Source: Pseudanabaena sp. PCC 6802 (GTDB lineage: Bacteria; Cyanobacteriota; Cyanobacteriia; Pseudanabaenales; Pseudanabaenaceae). Taken from it: DNA of 64,000 nt. The notes beneath the pieces were generated by a model. That model was not told the origin of the DNA. It saw only the letters and a program-made list of their open reading frames with translations, and did no database searches. Shown here one piece after another: positions 34,352 through 45,200 of this stretch. The stretch covers positions 1,551,368-1,615,367 of the forward strand of contig NZ_KB235914.1 of assembly GCF_000332175.1 (NCBI RefSeq), read 5' to 3'. Each line of letters begins with the position of its first letter. The stretch's first letter is position 1. The position numbers and the translations under genes were made by a program.

Positions 34352-35506
34352 ATGCTGCAAAACTTTGCTCGATTCAATCTCGATCGAAATATTGTCCTCA
34401 AAGAGAGTAGCGACAGTGATTTTGAGACCTATGCCTACAATGAGCCAGGTAGTCCGCCGGGCACCTTGATTATTGATGCGGACTCCCAAATTCCTAATAT
34501 TTTTTTAATTGACTACAATACCAACAACGCGATTGACATTACTGTTGCTACGCCCGAAGAATGCCTACCCTATTTGGATACTGAATCTGTGTCTTGGGTT
34601 GACGTGCAAGGCTTAGGATCGGAAGATGTCCTCCAGAGACTGGGAAAGGTATTTAACTTGCATCCACTCCTGCTAGAAGATGCGGTTAATATACCCCAAC
34701 GTCCTAAAGTAGACGAATACGAGGGACATCTGATGCTTATTGCTCATATGGTAAATAAGCAAGCCAATGCCAATGGTTTCTTAGTAGAGCAGGTCAGCCT
34801 GATTGTTGGTCGCAACTATCTTTTAACTATTCAAGAAGAACCAGAGCTAGATGCTTTTGAGCCTGTAAGAGAAAGAATTCATTATAATAAGGGTATAATC
34901 CGACAACAAGGAACAGATTATCTTGCTTATGCTCTAATTGATGCAATAATCGATGGGTTTTTCCCAGTACTGGAAGATTATGGCGAACGGCTAGAAGATC
35001 TGCAAGATGAGGTGGTTTCTCAGCCTACTAAGCGCACCCTAGATAAAATTCATCGGATTAAACGTGAATTGCTACTGTTGCGTCGGGCTATCTGGCCGCA
35101 GCGAGATGCGATCAACTCCCTCATTCGGGAGGATAGCCAGTTAATTAGTCAACTGGTTAGAGTTTATTTACGCGATTGCTACGACCATACGGTACAGGTA
35201 ATCGATATGGTGGAAACCTACCGCGAGTTGGCATCTAACCTTATGGATATATATTTGTCCTCGATTAGCAATCGCATGAATGAAGTCATGCAGACACTAA
35301 CTGTAATCTCTACTATTTTTATCCCCCTGACCTTTATTGCCGGAATCTACGGCATGAACTTCGATCGCAGTGCCTCACCTTTAAACATGCCAGAACTAGG
35401 ATGGTACTATGGCTATCCGCTGATTTTGACTGCGATGGCAGCGATCGCGATCTCATTGCTGATCTACTTTTGGCGCAGGGGCTGGCTATCAGACCGCGAA
35501 CCATAA
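34352..35506 (+). CDS. corA: CorA-family magnesium/cobalt transporter
   Basis: 384 residues from ATG 34352; a TTG five codons upstream is also in frame. A large cytosolic domain comes first (SWVDVQGLGSEDVLQRLGKVFNLHPLLLEDAVN), then a long helix, then two C-terminal membrane helices. The first ends in the selectivity motif YGMNF (about 332-336). It forms a pentameric Mg2+ channel. A perfect inverted repeat lies in its leader. Confidence 0.93.
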   Translation: MLQNFARFNLDRNIVLKESSDSDFETYAYNEPGSPPGTLIIDADSQIPNIFLIDYNTNNAIDITVATPEECLPYLDTESVSWVDVQGLGSEDVLQRLGKVFNLHPLLLEDAVNIPQRPKVDEYEGHLMLIAHMVNKQANANGFLVEQVSLIVGRNYLLTIQEEPELDAFEPVRERIHYNKGIIRQQGTDYLAYALIDAIIDGFFPVLEDYGERLEDLQDEVVSQPTKRTLDKIHRIKRELLLLRRAIWPQRDAINSLIREDSQLISQLVRVYLRDCYDHTVQVIDMVETYRELASNLMDIYLSSISNRMNEVMQTLTVISTIFIPLTFIAGIYGMNFDRSASPLNMPELGWYYGYPLILTAMAAIAISLLIYFWRRGWLSDREP

Positions 35507-35672
35507 ACCTATGGCAGCAAACAATCTGGCTCGATATGGAGGAGTAGGGACAACTTCCCCACGCATGGGTCACCCTACTGCAACCCGTCCCAGGACAATT
35601 TGGCAATGCTATAAACTGTGGAGCAAGTCGATGGGAAAGTTCATATAATGGCATTTAGCCCCAAAAAGCATT
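35507..35672. other. Spacer with possible degenerate palindromic element
   Basis: GGGACAACTTCCCC, CGTCCCAGG and a terminal GCAATGCTATA recall the palindromic elements, but no clean inverted ends are present. Confidence 0.3.
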
Positions 35673-38600
35673 ATGCCCTATCCTTTTACCTCAGTCTTAG
35701 ATCGAGTAATTGACTACTCACTAGTAACCGTTACACCCGAGCAGCTAGTGGGAGACGTAGTTGCGTATATGAGCGAGGTGGCAGTCAGTCAGGTATTAGT
35801 GGTTAAGGCACAACGTCTGGTAGGAATTTTTACCGAGAACGATGCTCTCCGTTCGATCTTGCAAGGCGATGGTTATGAGTCAATCGCGATCGGCTCGGTT
35901 ATGCAAACGGAATTTATTACACTACTAGATAGCGAGGTTAACGATCTCAAAGTATTGCTCGATCTATTTGTACAGCAACATTTACATAGCTTGCCGATTG
36001 TTAATAGCTTTGGACATCTAATCGGAGTCATTCACCACAATAGTTTATTACAGGCGCTGGCTCAGACCAATCTAACCAACCAGGAAGAAACCGCCAGATT
36101 AGATAGTAAAGGTGCTTCTAATGCTTCATACCTGGAAGATCCTTCGCAACGGTCGTACGAATACATCCTCGATACCATTTCAGAGGGGATATGGGTAATT
36201 GATGCAGATCTCAACATCACCTTTGTCAATCAAAAGCTACTGGACTTACTCTCATGTACGGCTGAGGAAGCGATCGGACAGCCTCTATCTAAATTTATGG
36301 ATGTTGAGGAGACCCAGTCTGACAACCAACAGCTATCGAGACCGGATCGATACAGCTTTCAATTGAGGCGTAAAGATCGCGAAGAAGTCCATGTCATCGT
36401 GGTGACCACCCCCCTATTCGATCGCGAGGGGCAATATATCGGTACTCTGGGTCGGGTCAGCGACATTACCGAAAGAAAACTAGAGGAAAAGCGGCTACGG
36501 CAACAATTAATGGCGATTGAGGCTGCAACTGATGGGATCGCTATCCTCAATTACGAGGGCATATTTACCTATCTCAACGGTGCCTATGTCAGACAGTTTG
36601 GCTATACCCATGCCGATCGACTGATTGGCAAAAGCTGGGAAGAGGTACACGAATACGATCAGTTAAAATTGCTGGTCTTACCAAGATTGAAAAGCCAGGG
36701 GCGATGGCAGGGTGAGGTGATTGCCAAGCACAAAGACGGCAGTAAGTTCCCAGCCGAGCTATCTGTCACCCTGATTGAAGGTAACGAGTTTATCTGTGTT
36801 TGTCGCGATATTAGCGATCGCAAACAAGTTGAAAAAGCCTTACAGGATTCCGAAGCAGAACTCAGGACTATTTTTGCTGCCATGACCGATGTGGTGGTGG
36901 TGCGAGATCGGCAGGGACGCTGTCTCAAAATCGCACCGACCAATCCCAAACACCTTTACAAGCTAACCCCTCAAGCAATTGGCGAAACGCTGCACGATAC
37001 CATGCCAGCATTACAGGCGGATCGCATCCTGAGCTACATTCAAAGAGCGCTCGATACTCAACAAACCGTAAGCTGCGAGTATAGCCTTACGATTGGCGAT
37101 CGAGAAATTTGGTTTGATGCCAATATTTCCCCCCTCTCCAACGAAACCGTCATTTTGGTAGGACGCGATATCACTGGGTATAAAGAATCTGAAGCCGCAA
37201 TGCGCGAGAGCGAGGAGCGTTTTCGCAGCACGTTCGAGCAAGCCACGGTCGGAATTTGCCATATCGCATTAGATGGCCGTTTCCTGCGTTCTAATCAAAA
37301 ATATTGCGAAATTTTGGGCTATGGTCAGTCTGAAATTCTGGAGATCACTCATATGGATCTGACCTATCCTGACGATTTAGCCGAAGACCTGGAGGGCAGA
37401 AGCAGACTGCTGGCAGGCGAGATCTCGACCTTCAAGACAGAGAAGCGCTATATCAAGCGCGACGGAGATATTATTTGGGCAAATCTCACCCTATCATTGG
37501 TACGCGAGTCATTGGGAGCGCCCAAGTATTTCGTGGCGATTGTGGAAGATATTAGCGATCGCAGGCGCGCCCAAGAAGCAATCCAGCGCCAGATCGATCG
37601 CGCTCTTCTGCTCAAGCAAATCACTACTGAAATCCGCCAGAGCTTAGATGCCAACCAAATTTTTACCACTGCTGCCAGTCAAATCGGTCATGCTTTTAGC
37701 TCGAGCCGCTGTCTGATCTCCACATACATGCACGAGCCAACTCCCAGGCTCCAACTGATGGCAGAATATCTAGAGGATGGGTATGAATCTTTACGAGGTT
37801 TTGAGATTCCGATTGATGGCAATCTGTTTGCGGAACGGGTTCTATCGCAGGACTCAGCGGTTGCTTCCCATGACGTGTATCAAGATCCGCTCTTAGCAGC
37901 CGTGGAGCCAATCTATCGACGGGTGGGGCTGAAATCGATTATCGCCGTGCGAACTTCCTATCAAAGCGAACCTAACGGTATCATATACCTGCATCAGTGC
38001 GACGGCCACCGCGTCTGGACCGATGACGAGATCGAACTGCTTGAGGCTGTAGCAGACCAGGTCGGTATTGCGATCGCCCAAGCTAAACTTCTGGAACAGG
38101 AACGCCAGCAAAGCGAAGAGCTAACAGTGAAAAATCTGGCTTTAGAGCAGGCTAAGCTGGAAGCAGAATCGGCTAACCGTTCTAAGAGTGAATTCTTGGC
38201 AATGATGAGTCATGAAATTCGCACTCCTATGAATGGAGTGATTGGGATGACGGGGTTGCTGCTAGACACGGAGCTATCCGAGCACCAGAAAGAATATGTA
38301 GAAACCGTTCGCAATAGTAGCGATGCCCTATTGACCATCATTAATGACATCCTGGACTTCTCAAAAATTGAATCCGGTCGCATGGATCTCGAAGAGCAAC
38401 CATTCGATCTGCGCTCCTGCGTAGAAGGCGCGATGGATTTGTTAGCTCCTAAAGCAGCGGAAAAGGGCTTAGAGCTAGGATATTTGATCTCATCTCATAC
38501 CCCCTTAACAGTGAGAGGTGACATTACTCGATTGCGTCAGATTCTGGTTAATCTTCTGAGTAATAGCATTAAATTTACCGATCGAGGTGAGGTCATAGTC

Positions 38601-39899
38601 TCAGTCACCTCCAAACTACTATCAACGGAGCAATTGCCAGGGGAGCGATCGTCAACCGATGCCGATAGTAGCGAACCGCTAGAGCCAAAATACCAGCTTC
38701 AGTTCTCCGTCAAGGATACTGGCATTGGTATTGCGCCCGATAAGATGGAGCGACTATTTAAGCCATTTAGCCAGATTGATGCCTCTACAACCCGTCAGTA
38801 CGGTGGTACCGGTTTGGGTTTGGTAATTAGCAGGCGACTGAGCGAGATGATGGGCGGCACCATGTGGGTAGAAAGCAGCGGGCAATTGGGAGGTAGCCCG
38901 CCACTTGATTGGCATGCAGATCAAAAGTCAGAATTAGATCGAGAACAGGGATCGAATTTTTATTGCTCTGTAACGGTTAGCGCTGTTGCAGACGATACTC
39001 AGGTTTATCCAGTCAGCTACGCTCAGTCACAATTAATTGGTATAAAGTTGCTGATCGTGGATGACAATGCCACCAATCGGAAGATTTTAACTTTACAAAC
39101 TAAAGCTTGGGGCATGCACGCGCGGGCAGCCGAATCAGGTAACGAAGCGATCGCATGGCTGCGCGGAGGAGAACAGTTCGATATTGCTATTATCGATATG
39201 CAAATGCCTCACATGAATGGCATGACACTGGCAACTGAGATTCAAAACTTTCCCCAATGTCGTAATTTACCTTTAATTATGCTGACATCGCTCGGCCAGG
39301 TTAAAGTAGTGAATGTGGGGCAAAACTTTGCGAGATTTCTCACCAAGCCGGTCAGACAATCTCAACTTTACGATACTTTAGTGAGGGTCTTAAACAAGCA
39401 AAGTATTAAGGAGACCAAGCCAGCACCAAAAGTAAAATCAAAACTGAATCCTAAGCTGGCAGAGACCCTACCCTTAAAAATTCTCCTGGCTGAAGATAAT
39501 CTCGTGAATCAAAAAGTGGCGCTTCGCATCCTCGAACGCATGGGATATCGCGCTGATATTGTGGCTAATGGTCTGGAAGTCTTGGAAGCTTTGCAAAGGC
39601 AGAGTTACGATGTCGTGCTGATGGATTTGCAAATGCCGGAAATGGACGGTTTGGAGGCGACACGGCAAATTATTCAGGAATGGGCCGATCGCGCAGCGCA
39701 GAATAACAGTCAAACCATTGCCCAAACACGTCGCAAGCATCGTCCCCGTATTATTGCCATGACTGCAAATGCTATGCATGGCGATCGCGAAACCTGTTTG
39801 GCCGCCGGGATGGACGACTACGTGAGCAAACCAATTGTAATTGAGGAGTTAATCGCGGCACTCAAACGCAGCGGACAAATTATCCAGGGCCGCTCTTAA
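35673..39899 (+). CDS. CBS-PAS-GAF hybrid sensor histidine kinase with two receiver domains
   Basis: 1408 residues, no membrane helix. Two CBS domains (1-130), four PAS/PAC domains (about 160-275, 280-395, 396-510, 512-635), and a GAF domain (about 650-810). HisKA has phospho-His 847 in [12 protein letters not shown], followed by the HATPase domain with DTGIGI and GGTGLGLVI. Two receiver domains have phospho-acceptors D1175 ([12 protein letters not shown]) and D1318 ([12 protein letters not shown]). The first receiver lacks the usual acidic pair spacing less clearly than the second. Such proteins integrate energy (CBS), redox/light (PAS) and small-ligand (GAF) inputs. A separate four-CBS protein occurs at 6605. 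Confidence 0.93.
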   Translation: MPYPFTSVLDRVIDYSLVTVTPEQLVGDVVAYMSEVAVSQVLVVKAQRLVGIFTENDALRSILQGDGYESIAIGSVMQTEFITLLDSEVNDLKVLLDLFVQQHLHSLPIVNSFGHLIGVIHHNSLLQALAQTNLTNQEETARLDSKGASNASYLEDPSQRSYEYILDTISEGIWVIDADLNITFVNQKLLDLLSCTAEEAIGQPLSKFMDVEETQSDNQQLSRPDRYSFQLRRKDREEVHVIVVTTPLFDREGQYIGTLGRVSDITERKLEEKRLRQQLMAIEAATDGIAILNYEGIFTYLNGAYVRQFGYTHADRLIGKSWEEVHEYDQLKLLVLPRLKSQGRWQGEVIAKHKDGSKFPAELSVTLIEGNEFICVCRDISDRKQVEKALQDSEAELRTIFAAMTDVVVVRDRQGRCLKIAPTNPKHLYKLTPQAIGETLHDTMPALQADRILSYIQRALDTQQTVSCEYSLTIGDREIWFDANISPLSNETVILVGRDITGYKESEAAMRESEERFRSTFEQATVGICHIALDGRFLRSNQKYCEILGYGQSEILEITHMDLTYPDDLAEDLEGRSRLLAGEISTFKTEKRYIKRDGDIIWANLTLSLVRESLGAPKYFVAIVEDISDRRRAQEAIQRQIDRALLLKQITTEIRQSLDANQIFTTAASQIGHAFSSSRCLISTYMHEPTPRLQLMAEYLEDGYESLRGFEIPIDGNLFAERVLSQDSAVASHDVYQDPLLAAVEPIYRRVGLKSIIAVRTSYQSEPNGIIYLHQCDGHRVWTDDEIELLEAVADQVGIAIAQAKLLEQERQQSEELTVKNLALEQAKLEAESANRSKSEFLAMMSHEIRTPMNGVIGMTGLLLDTELSEHQKEYVETVRNSSDALLTIINDILDFSKIESGRMDLEEQPFDLRSCVEGAMDLLAPKAAEKGLELGYLISSHTPLTVRGDITRLRQILVNLLSNSIKFTDRGEVIVSVTSKLLSTEQLPGERSSTDADSSEPLEPKYQLQFSVKDTGIGIAPDKMERLFKPFSQIDASTTRQYGGTGLGLVISRRLSEMMGGTMWVESSGQLGGSPPLDWHADQKSELDREQGSNFYCSVTVSAVADDTQVYPVSYAQSQLIGIKLLIVDDNATNRKILTLQTKAWGMHARAAESGNEAIAWLRGGEQFDIAIIDMQMPHMNGMTLATEIQNFPQCRNLPLIMLTSLGQVKVVNVGQNFARFLTKPVRQSQLYDTLVRVLNKQSIKETKPAPKVKSKLNPKLAETLPLKILLAEDNLVNQKVALRILERMGYRADIVANGLEVLEALQRQSYDVVLMDLQMPEMDGLEATRQIIQEWADRAAQNNSQTIAQTRRKHRPRIIAMTANAMHGDRETCLAAGMDDYVSKPIVIEELIAALKRSGQIIQGRS

Positions 39900-39939
39900 T
39901 ATAAATATATCTGTATAGTTAGCAACCCAAAAAACTACT

Positions 39940-41361
39940 GTGGCAGTTGATTATGACCTGGTAATTATTGGCGGTGGTTCGGCTGGCTTAGTGGTAGCGA
40001 GCATTGCCGCCCAACTCAAGGCTAAGGTGGCTTTAGTGGAGCGCGATCGCCTGGGTGGAGATTGCCTCTGGTTTGGCTGCGTGCCTAGTAAGTCGCTCGT
40101 TCACGCCTCGCGCCTCGCCCATGACATGCGACACGCCGATCGCTTGGGCATTAGCTGTAAGGATCTGCAGATTGACTTTAGTAAGGCGATCGCCCACGTC
40201 GAGCGGGTAATTGCGGCAATTCAGCCCCATGACTCGCCGGAGCGATTTGAGGGCTTGGGGGTAGAGGTGATTTCCGGTGAAGGTGCGTTTGCCTCTCCCC
40301 ATGTATTTGCAGTGAACGATCGCTCGCTCGCAGCCAGATCCTTTGTCATTGCTACGGGCTCCCGTCCTGCTGTACCAGACATTCCAGGTTTAGCGGGCGC
40401 AGGCTTTATGACAAACGAACAGGTATTTTCCTTAACTGCCTGTCCGGCAACCTTAGTGGTAATCGGTGCAGGGCCGATTGGTTGCGAGCTAGGGCAGGCT
40501 TTATCGCGGCTGGGGGCGCAGGTAACGATTCTGGCTAGCGGCGATCGCATTTTACCGAAAGAAGATCCCGATGTTGCGGCTGTGGTAACGGCTCAGTTTG
40601 AAGCTGAAGGCATTCGAGTTTTGACCGGAGCCAGAGCCGAGCGCGTGGAATTACAGGGCAATACTAAGTTTGTATTTGCCAGGGGCGAACGTATAGCGTG
40701 CGAGCAAATTTTGCTGGCTGTGGGTCGCGTTCCTAATAGCGATCGCCTCAACCTCGCAAATGCAGGCGTTGAATTCGATCGACAAGGCATTAAGGTAAAT
40801 GCAAAACTCCAGACCAGTAATCCTCGCATCTATGCGTGTGGTGATGTTATCGGCAAGTACCAATTCACCCATGTTGCAGGTTATGAGGCGGTTGTGGTTG
40901 CCAAGAATGCCCTATTTTTCCCGCTGTCGCGGATTAACTACCACGTAATTCCCTGGGCAACATTTACCGATCCGGAAGTTGCCAGGGTGGGTTTGAGCGA
41001 AGCCGAAGCGCACCAGACCTACAAAGATATTGCGGTGCTAAAACAGGATTATGCTGGAGTAGATCGCGCGCAAGCAACAGCAGCAACGCAGGGGTTTGCC
41101 AAGTTTATTTGTCGCAGTAACGGTGAAATTGTGGGCGCTCATCTCGTGGGTGCATCTGCAGGCGAATTAATCCACGAGGTTGTTCTGGCAATGGCTCATA
41201 AGCTTAAGGTTTCAGCCCTGACTGGCATTCATATTTACCCCACTCTAGCGGAACTGAATAGTAAAGCCGCATTGTTGTTAAGCAAACGCAAATTTGCCGA
41301 TAACCAAACCTTAAAGCAAGTTCTAGAAAATTTCTTTAGACTAAGAAGAAGGTTCAGATAA
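39940..41361 (+). CDS. Mercuric-reductase-like pyridine nucleotide-disulfide oxidoreductase
   Basis: 473 residues from a GTG at 39940. FAD-binding IIGGGSAGLVVASIAA, redox-active disulfide GGDCLWFGCVPSKSL (Cys pair spaced by four), NAD-binding VIGAGPIGCELGQAL near 174, FAD site YACGDVIG, and a C-terminal dimerisation domain with HIYPTLAELN, where lipoamide dehydrogenases have HAHPT. There is no N-terminal heavy-metal domain and no C-terminal Cys pair, so mercury reduction is unlikely. It lies 40 bp after the hybrid kinase and 19 bp before a phosphoesterase gene. Confidence 0.87.
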   Translation: MAVDYDLVIIGGGSAGLVVASIAAQLKAKVALVERDRLGGDCLWFGCVPSKSLVHASRLAHDMRHADRLGISCKDLQIDFSKAIAHVERVIAAIQPHDSPERFEGLGVEVISGEGAFASPHVFAVNDRSLAARSFVIATGSRPAVPDIPGLAGAGFMTNEQVFSLTACPATLVVIGAGPIGCELGQALSRLGAQVTILASGDRILPKEDPDVAAVVTAQFEAEGIRVLTGARAERVELQGNTKFVFARGERIACEQILLAVGRVPNSDRLNLANAGVEFDRQGIKVNAKLQTSNPRIYACGDVIGKYQFTHVAGYEAVVVAKNALFFPLSRINYHVIPWATFTDPEVARVGLSEAEAHQTYKDIAVLKQDYAGVDRAQATAATQGFAKFICRSNGEIVGAHLVGASAGELIHEVVLAMAHKLKVSALTGIHIYPTLAELNSKAALLLSKRKFADNQTLKQVLENFFRLRRRFR

Positions 41362-41380
41362 CTCTAGGTGTGGTGCAGAA

Positions 41381-42217
41381 GTGATACAAAAATACTTATC
41401 TGGCTCCCTCAGTATCGAAAGGATTGCTATTCCTATTCCCGACCTGGTTCCTGCTTTAAGAGGAATTAAGATCGTGCAGATGTCTGATTTTCACTTTGAT
41501 GGACTCAGGCTTTCTGAAGGCTTGCTAAAAAAGGCGATCGCTAAGAGCAACGAGGTAAATCCCGACCTGGTCGTGCTTACTGGCGACTATGTCACCGACA
41601 ATCCGCAGCCCATCTATAGGCTGGCGCAGCAGTTAAAAAGCCTGCGCAGCCGCGCTGGAGTCTATGCGGTTCTGGGCAATCACGATCTATTTCAACGTGG
41701 CGCTAGGGACATAATCACTGATGCTCTGACGCAGAGCGGCATTCGGGTGTTGTGGAACGATGTGGTGTATCCGTTGGGAGAGGAAATCGCGATCGTGGGG
41801 CTGCCTGACTACTGGGCAAAGCAATTCGAGCCAAAACTAGTCATGGATCGCATACCCATCCACATTCCGCGCATTGTCCTATCCCACAACCCAGACAGCG
41901 CAGAAGATTTACAGCCCTGGCGGGTCGATCTGCAACTTTCCGGCCACACCCATGGAGGTCAGATTGTGATTCCAGGCATAGGGCCAATTGTGGGCAAAAT
42001 GCAAACTATCCATCGCAGCCTTCCCAAACAAGTCACCCGCGCATTCCCATTTCTGCGTCCTGGCTGCCACAAGGTTGTAGATCGTTGGGAATGGTCGGAA
42101 GGACTGCATAAGGTAGGGAACAACTTGCTTTACATCAACCGAGGTTTAGGTACTTATATGCCAGGACGACTATTCTGCCCTCCAGAAGTCACTGTAATTA
42201 CCTTAACTCAGACATAA
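41381..42217 (+). CDS. Membrane-associated metallophosphoesterase (YkuE-like)
   Basis: 278 residues from a GTG at 41381. Metal-site motifs in order: SDFHFD, TGDYV, LGNHD, LSHNPD and SGHTHGGQ. The YkuE/YaeI group acts on phospholipid-derived or lipid A-related substrates; the true substrate is unknown here. The 3' end overlaps the convergent chlH-like gene by 10 bp. Confidence 0.87.
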   Translation: MIQKYLSGSLSIERIAIPIPDLVPALRGIKIVQMSDFHFDGLRLSEGLLKKAIAKSNEVNPDLVVLTGDYVTDNPQPIYRLAQQLKSLRSRAGVYAVLGNHDLFQRGARDIITDALTQSGIRVLWNDVVYPLGEEIAIVGLPDYWAKQFEPKLVMDRIPIHIPRIVLSHNPDSAEDLQPWRVDLQLSGHTHGGQIVIPGIGPIVGKMQTIHRSLPKQVTRAFPFLRPGCHKVVDRWEWSEGLHKVGNNLLYINRGLGTYMPGRLFCPPEVTVITLTQT

Positions 42218-45200
42218 TCCCCTGGTAATCCTTCCAGGATATCCTCAGATGCCGTATAGAGCGCGCGCAATTGCTCTAGCTTGTCCGGATCGGGATGCCA
42301 AAATCCGCGACCGTGGGCTTCTAGCATTCTACCGACAATATTACGGAAGGCTTCAGGGTTAGCATCGCGCAGTCGCTTTGCCATGTCAGGATCGATGGCA
42401 TAGGTGTCGGATGCTTGGTCGTAAACCCACGATTCCCGAAAGCCCGTCGTGCCGCCCCAGCCAATCAGTGCCGTCATGCGCTGCGAGATTTCAAATGCAC
42501 CGCCGGAACCCTGACTGGCCATTGCCTCAGCCCACTTAGGGTTGAGCAGTTTGGTGCGATATTCCATGCGCAGTAATTCTTCTAAGTTACGAGGGGTTGT
42601 ATCCTTAGAGAAGCTCTCCACAAAGCTCGTTTGCACGATCGCATTCCCATTCCCGCTACGTTGCTGAATCTCTGCTGCCTGCTTCAAACCGCCCGTATTG
42701 GCATAGTACTCTTGAATATCTGTGAGACCGTATTCCACCGAGTCAATTTCCTGAACGATGCGCCCCGTGGTTTGCAGTAACTGGCTCAATACTTCCGGTC
42801 TAGCTTTACCTCTATCCTGACGACCGTAACTAAAGGCATTGCGATCGCGCCAGGTTTGCCCCAATTCTGTCGCTGACTCCCAGTTGGCATCGACAACGCG
42901 ATCGTTGACGAGGGAACCAAAATCCCCAGCAGGATTAGAAAACAGGCGAGCAGAAGCCTGCTCGATGCCCTGCGATCGCAACGCTAAGACATGCTTGCGA
43001 ATGAAGTTCCGATCTTCCGGCTCCTCTAATTCTGCGGCTCTTTGGAACAGATCGTCCAGCAACTCTAGAATATTGCCAAAACTATCGCGGAAGATGCCCG
43101 ATAGATTGGCGAGAACGTCGATGCGGGGATGCCCCAAATCGGAGAGCGATCGCAACTCGTAGCGCACGATTCTCCCCGTTCCTTCTTTGACTGGCTCTGC
43201 TCCGACTAACTCCAACAGAATTCCCAGCGACTCACCTTTAGTTTTAATTGCATCCAAACCCCATAACATCACCGCTACTGTTTCTGGATAAGTACCATGT
43301 TCCTTGAGATGGAGTGCCAGGATTTGCTGGGCGATCGCCTGACCGCGAGTATAGGCAGCGGGTGAGGGCATGCGATACGGATCGAGGGCGTGGATATTGC
43401 GACCCGTCGGTAAAACACCAACTCCATCGCGCAGGAGGTCGCCACCAGGAGCAGGGGGAATATATTCCCCATTCAAACCCCGTAATAGATTCGTAATTTC
43501 ATCGCCAGTTTGAGCCAGTAACGTACGGATGGCAATGGCTTCATCTAGTCGAGCCGTGAGAGTAGAGAGATTGTCCTGCTCCGATCGATCTCCATTGCCC
43601 TGAGATGCAATCTTCGCCCCGTGCAGAATCGATTCTGCCTCGGCACGATCGACTCCATTCGCGATCGCGCTAATGACTGGCTCTGGCAATTCCTCACCGA
43701 AATAAGCCTGGAGATAGGTTTGCAGTAGCTCCGGCGACGGTACTGCTCCCAGGACGTGCAACCCTGACGAAAAGAGGCGGCTTTCTAAAACCTGGAGGTA
43801 GGCATAGAGTTCGACTAAATAGCGATCGAATGTCGGCTCGCCAAACATCCTGATGTTCTCATAGGTGAACTCCAACCCCATGCGCTTAGCTTCTGGGAAG
43901 GGGCAGTCGGCTTGGAGGCCAGTATCGGTAATTTTTTTACAGATCGCTTCCTTGAGCGCAAAGTTCTTATCAGGATCTTCTCGGTACTCGGCAATCAAAT
44001 CGCGCAGCGCCACTAATTCTTTGTACAAACCTGCCCGTCCGTAAGGGGGTACGTTATGCGAGATTAAAACGCCATAGCCCCGACGCTTGGCTAGAATCGA
44101 TTCGGAGGGGTTGTTGGCGGCATAGATGTAGAGATTGGGCAGATCTCCCAGCAGAATATCCGACCAGGAATAGCCAGTATTACCCAAAGGAGAGCCGGGC
44201 AGCCATTCCACGGTGCCGTGCATGCCCAGGTGCACGATCGCATGGGCGCAGAACTCGCATTGCAACCACTTATAAAAAGCAGCATACTGCGGATGCGGAG
44301 TCAAATCTCGCTCGAACATCAACCGCATGGGGTCGCCAGCAATGCCCAGGGGTGGCTGCACGCCGATCCAGATCTTCCCAAGCTGCACGCCACCGATGAG
44401 GAATTCGTCACCATAGGTTTTGATGCCGCTGCCGGTGAGAGATTTCCATTGCTTTTCAATCCAGCCAGTCCGAAGCTGACCCAGCCATGTTTCTAGCGCT
44501 CGGACGCTCGCGGATTTCCCCTCCACGGCATAGGCTAACTCGTCAGCTTCTTTCACCTGCCGAATCAGATCCTCTCCCTCCGCAGGTAGGTCGCCGACAT
44601 CGTAGCCCTGTGCTTTCAGGGCGTGCAGGAGTTGCAATAGCGATCGCGGTACGTTTAAAAGCGCCGCCGTGCCCACGGCACCGTAACCGGGAGGAAATCC
44701 ATACAGAATAATGGCTGTGCGTCTCTCTGCGGCTGGAGTGCGATGCAGAGCGACCCAATGTTTGAGCCTGCCAATCAAACGGTGTACTCGTTCGGGGACG
44801 AGATAAATCTCTTCTCCCACTAATCCACCAAGCGGCACGGTATCGATCGCGCCGTCAAGTTCCGGTAGAGCGTAGAGGACAACGCTCTGCAACCCCCCAA
44901 TCCCCTGCCTCGTCCACGAATGAATGTCTTGAATCAGCAGCGGTGCGGACACTATATAGGGGACATTTTTGGCATTGAGAATTTCTTGCGTAACTTCGGC
45001 TTTGCGACCCGCCTCCATAGATCCGGCGGGGCCACCTACCAAGGTGAAGCCAATCGTGGAAACGATGGCATCAACTTTAACGGATTCTTCCCAAAGCGAT
45101 GAAATGGCAATTCTTCCCGCTTGTCTTTCCTGCATTTCATAGTCGCTGGTCAACCAGTCCCGCACCGCGATATGCCCTTCCACGCCATTGATAAAAATTG

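Noticed and set aside
39940..41361. Function as mercuric reductase
   Set aside because: The core is MerA-like but the heavy-metal domain and C-terminal cysteine pair are missing and no mer genes are nearby.
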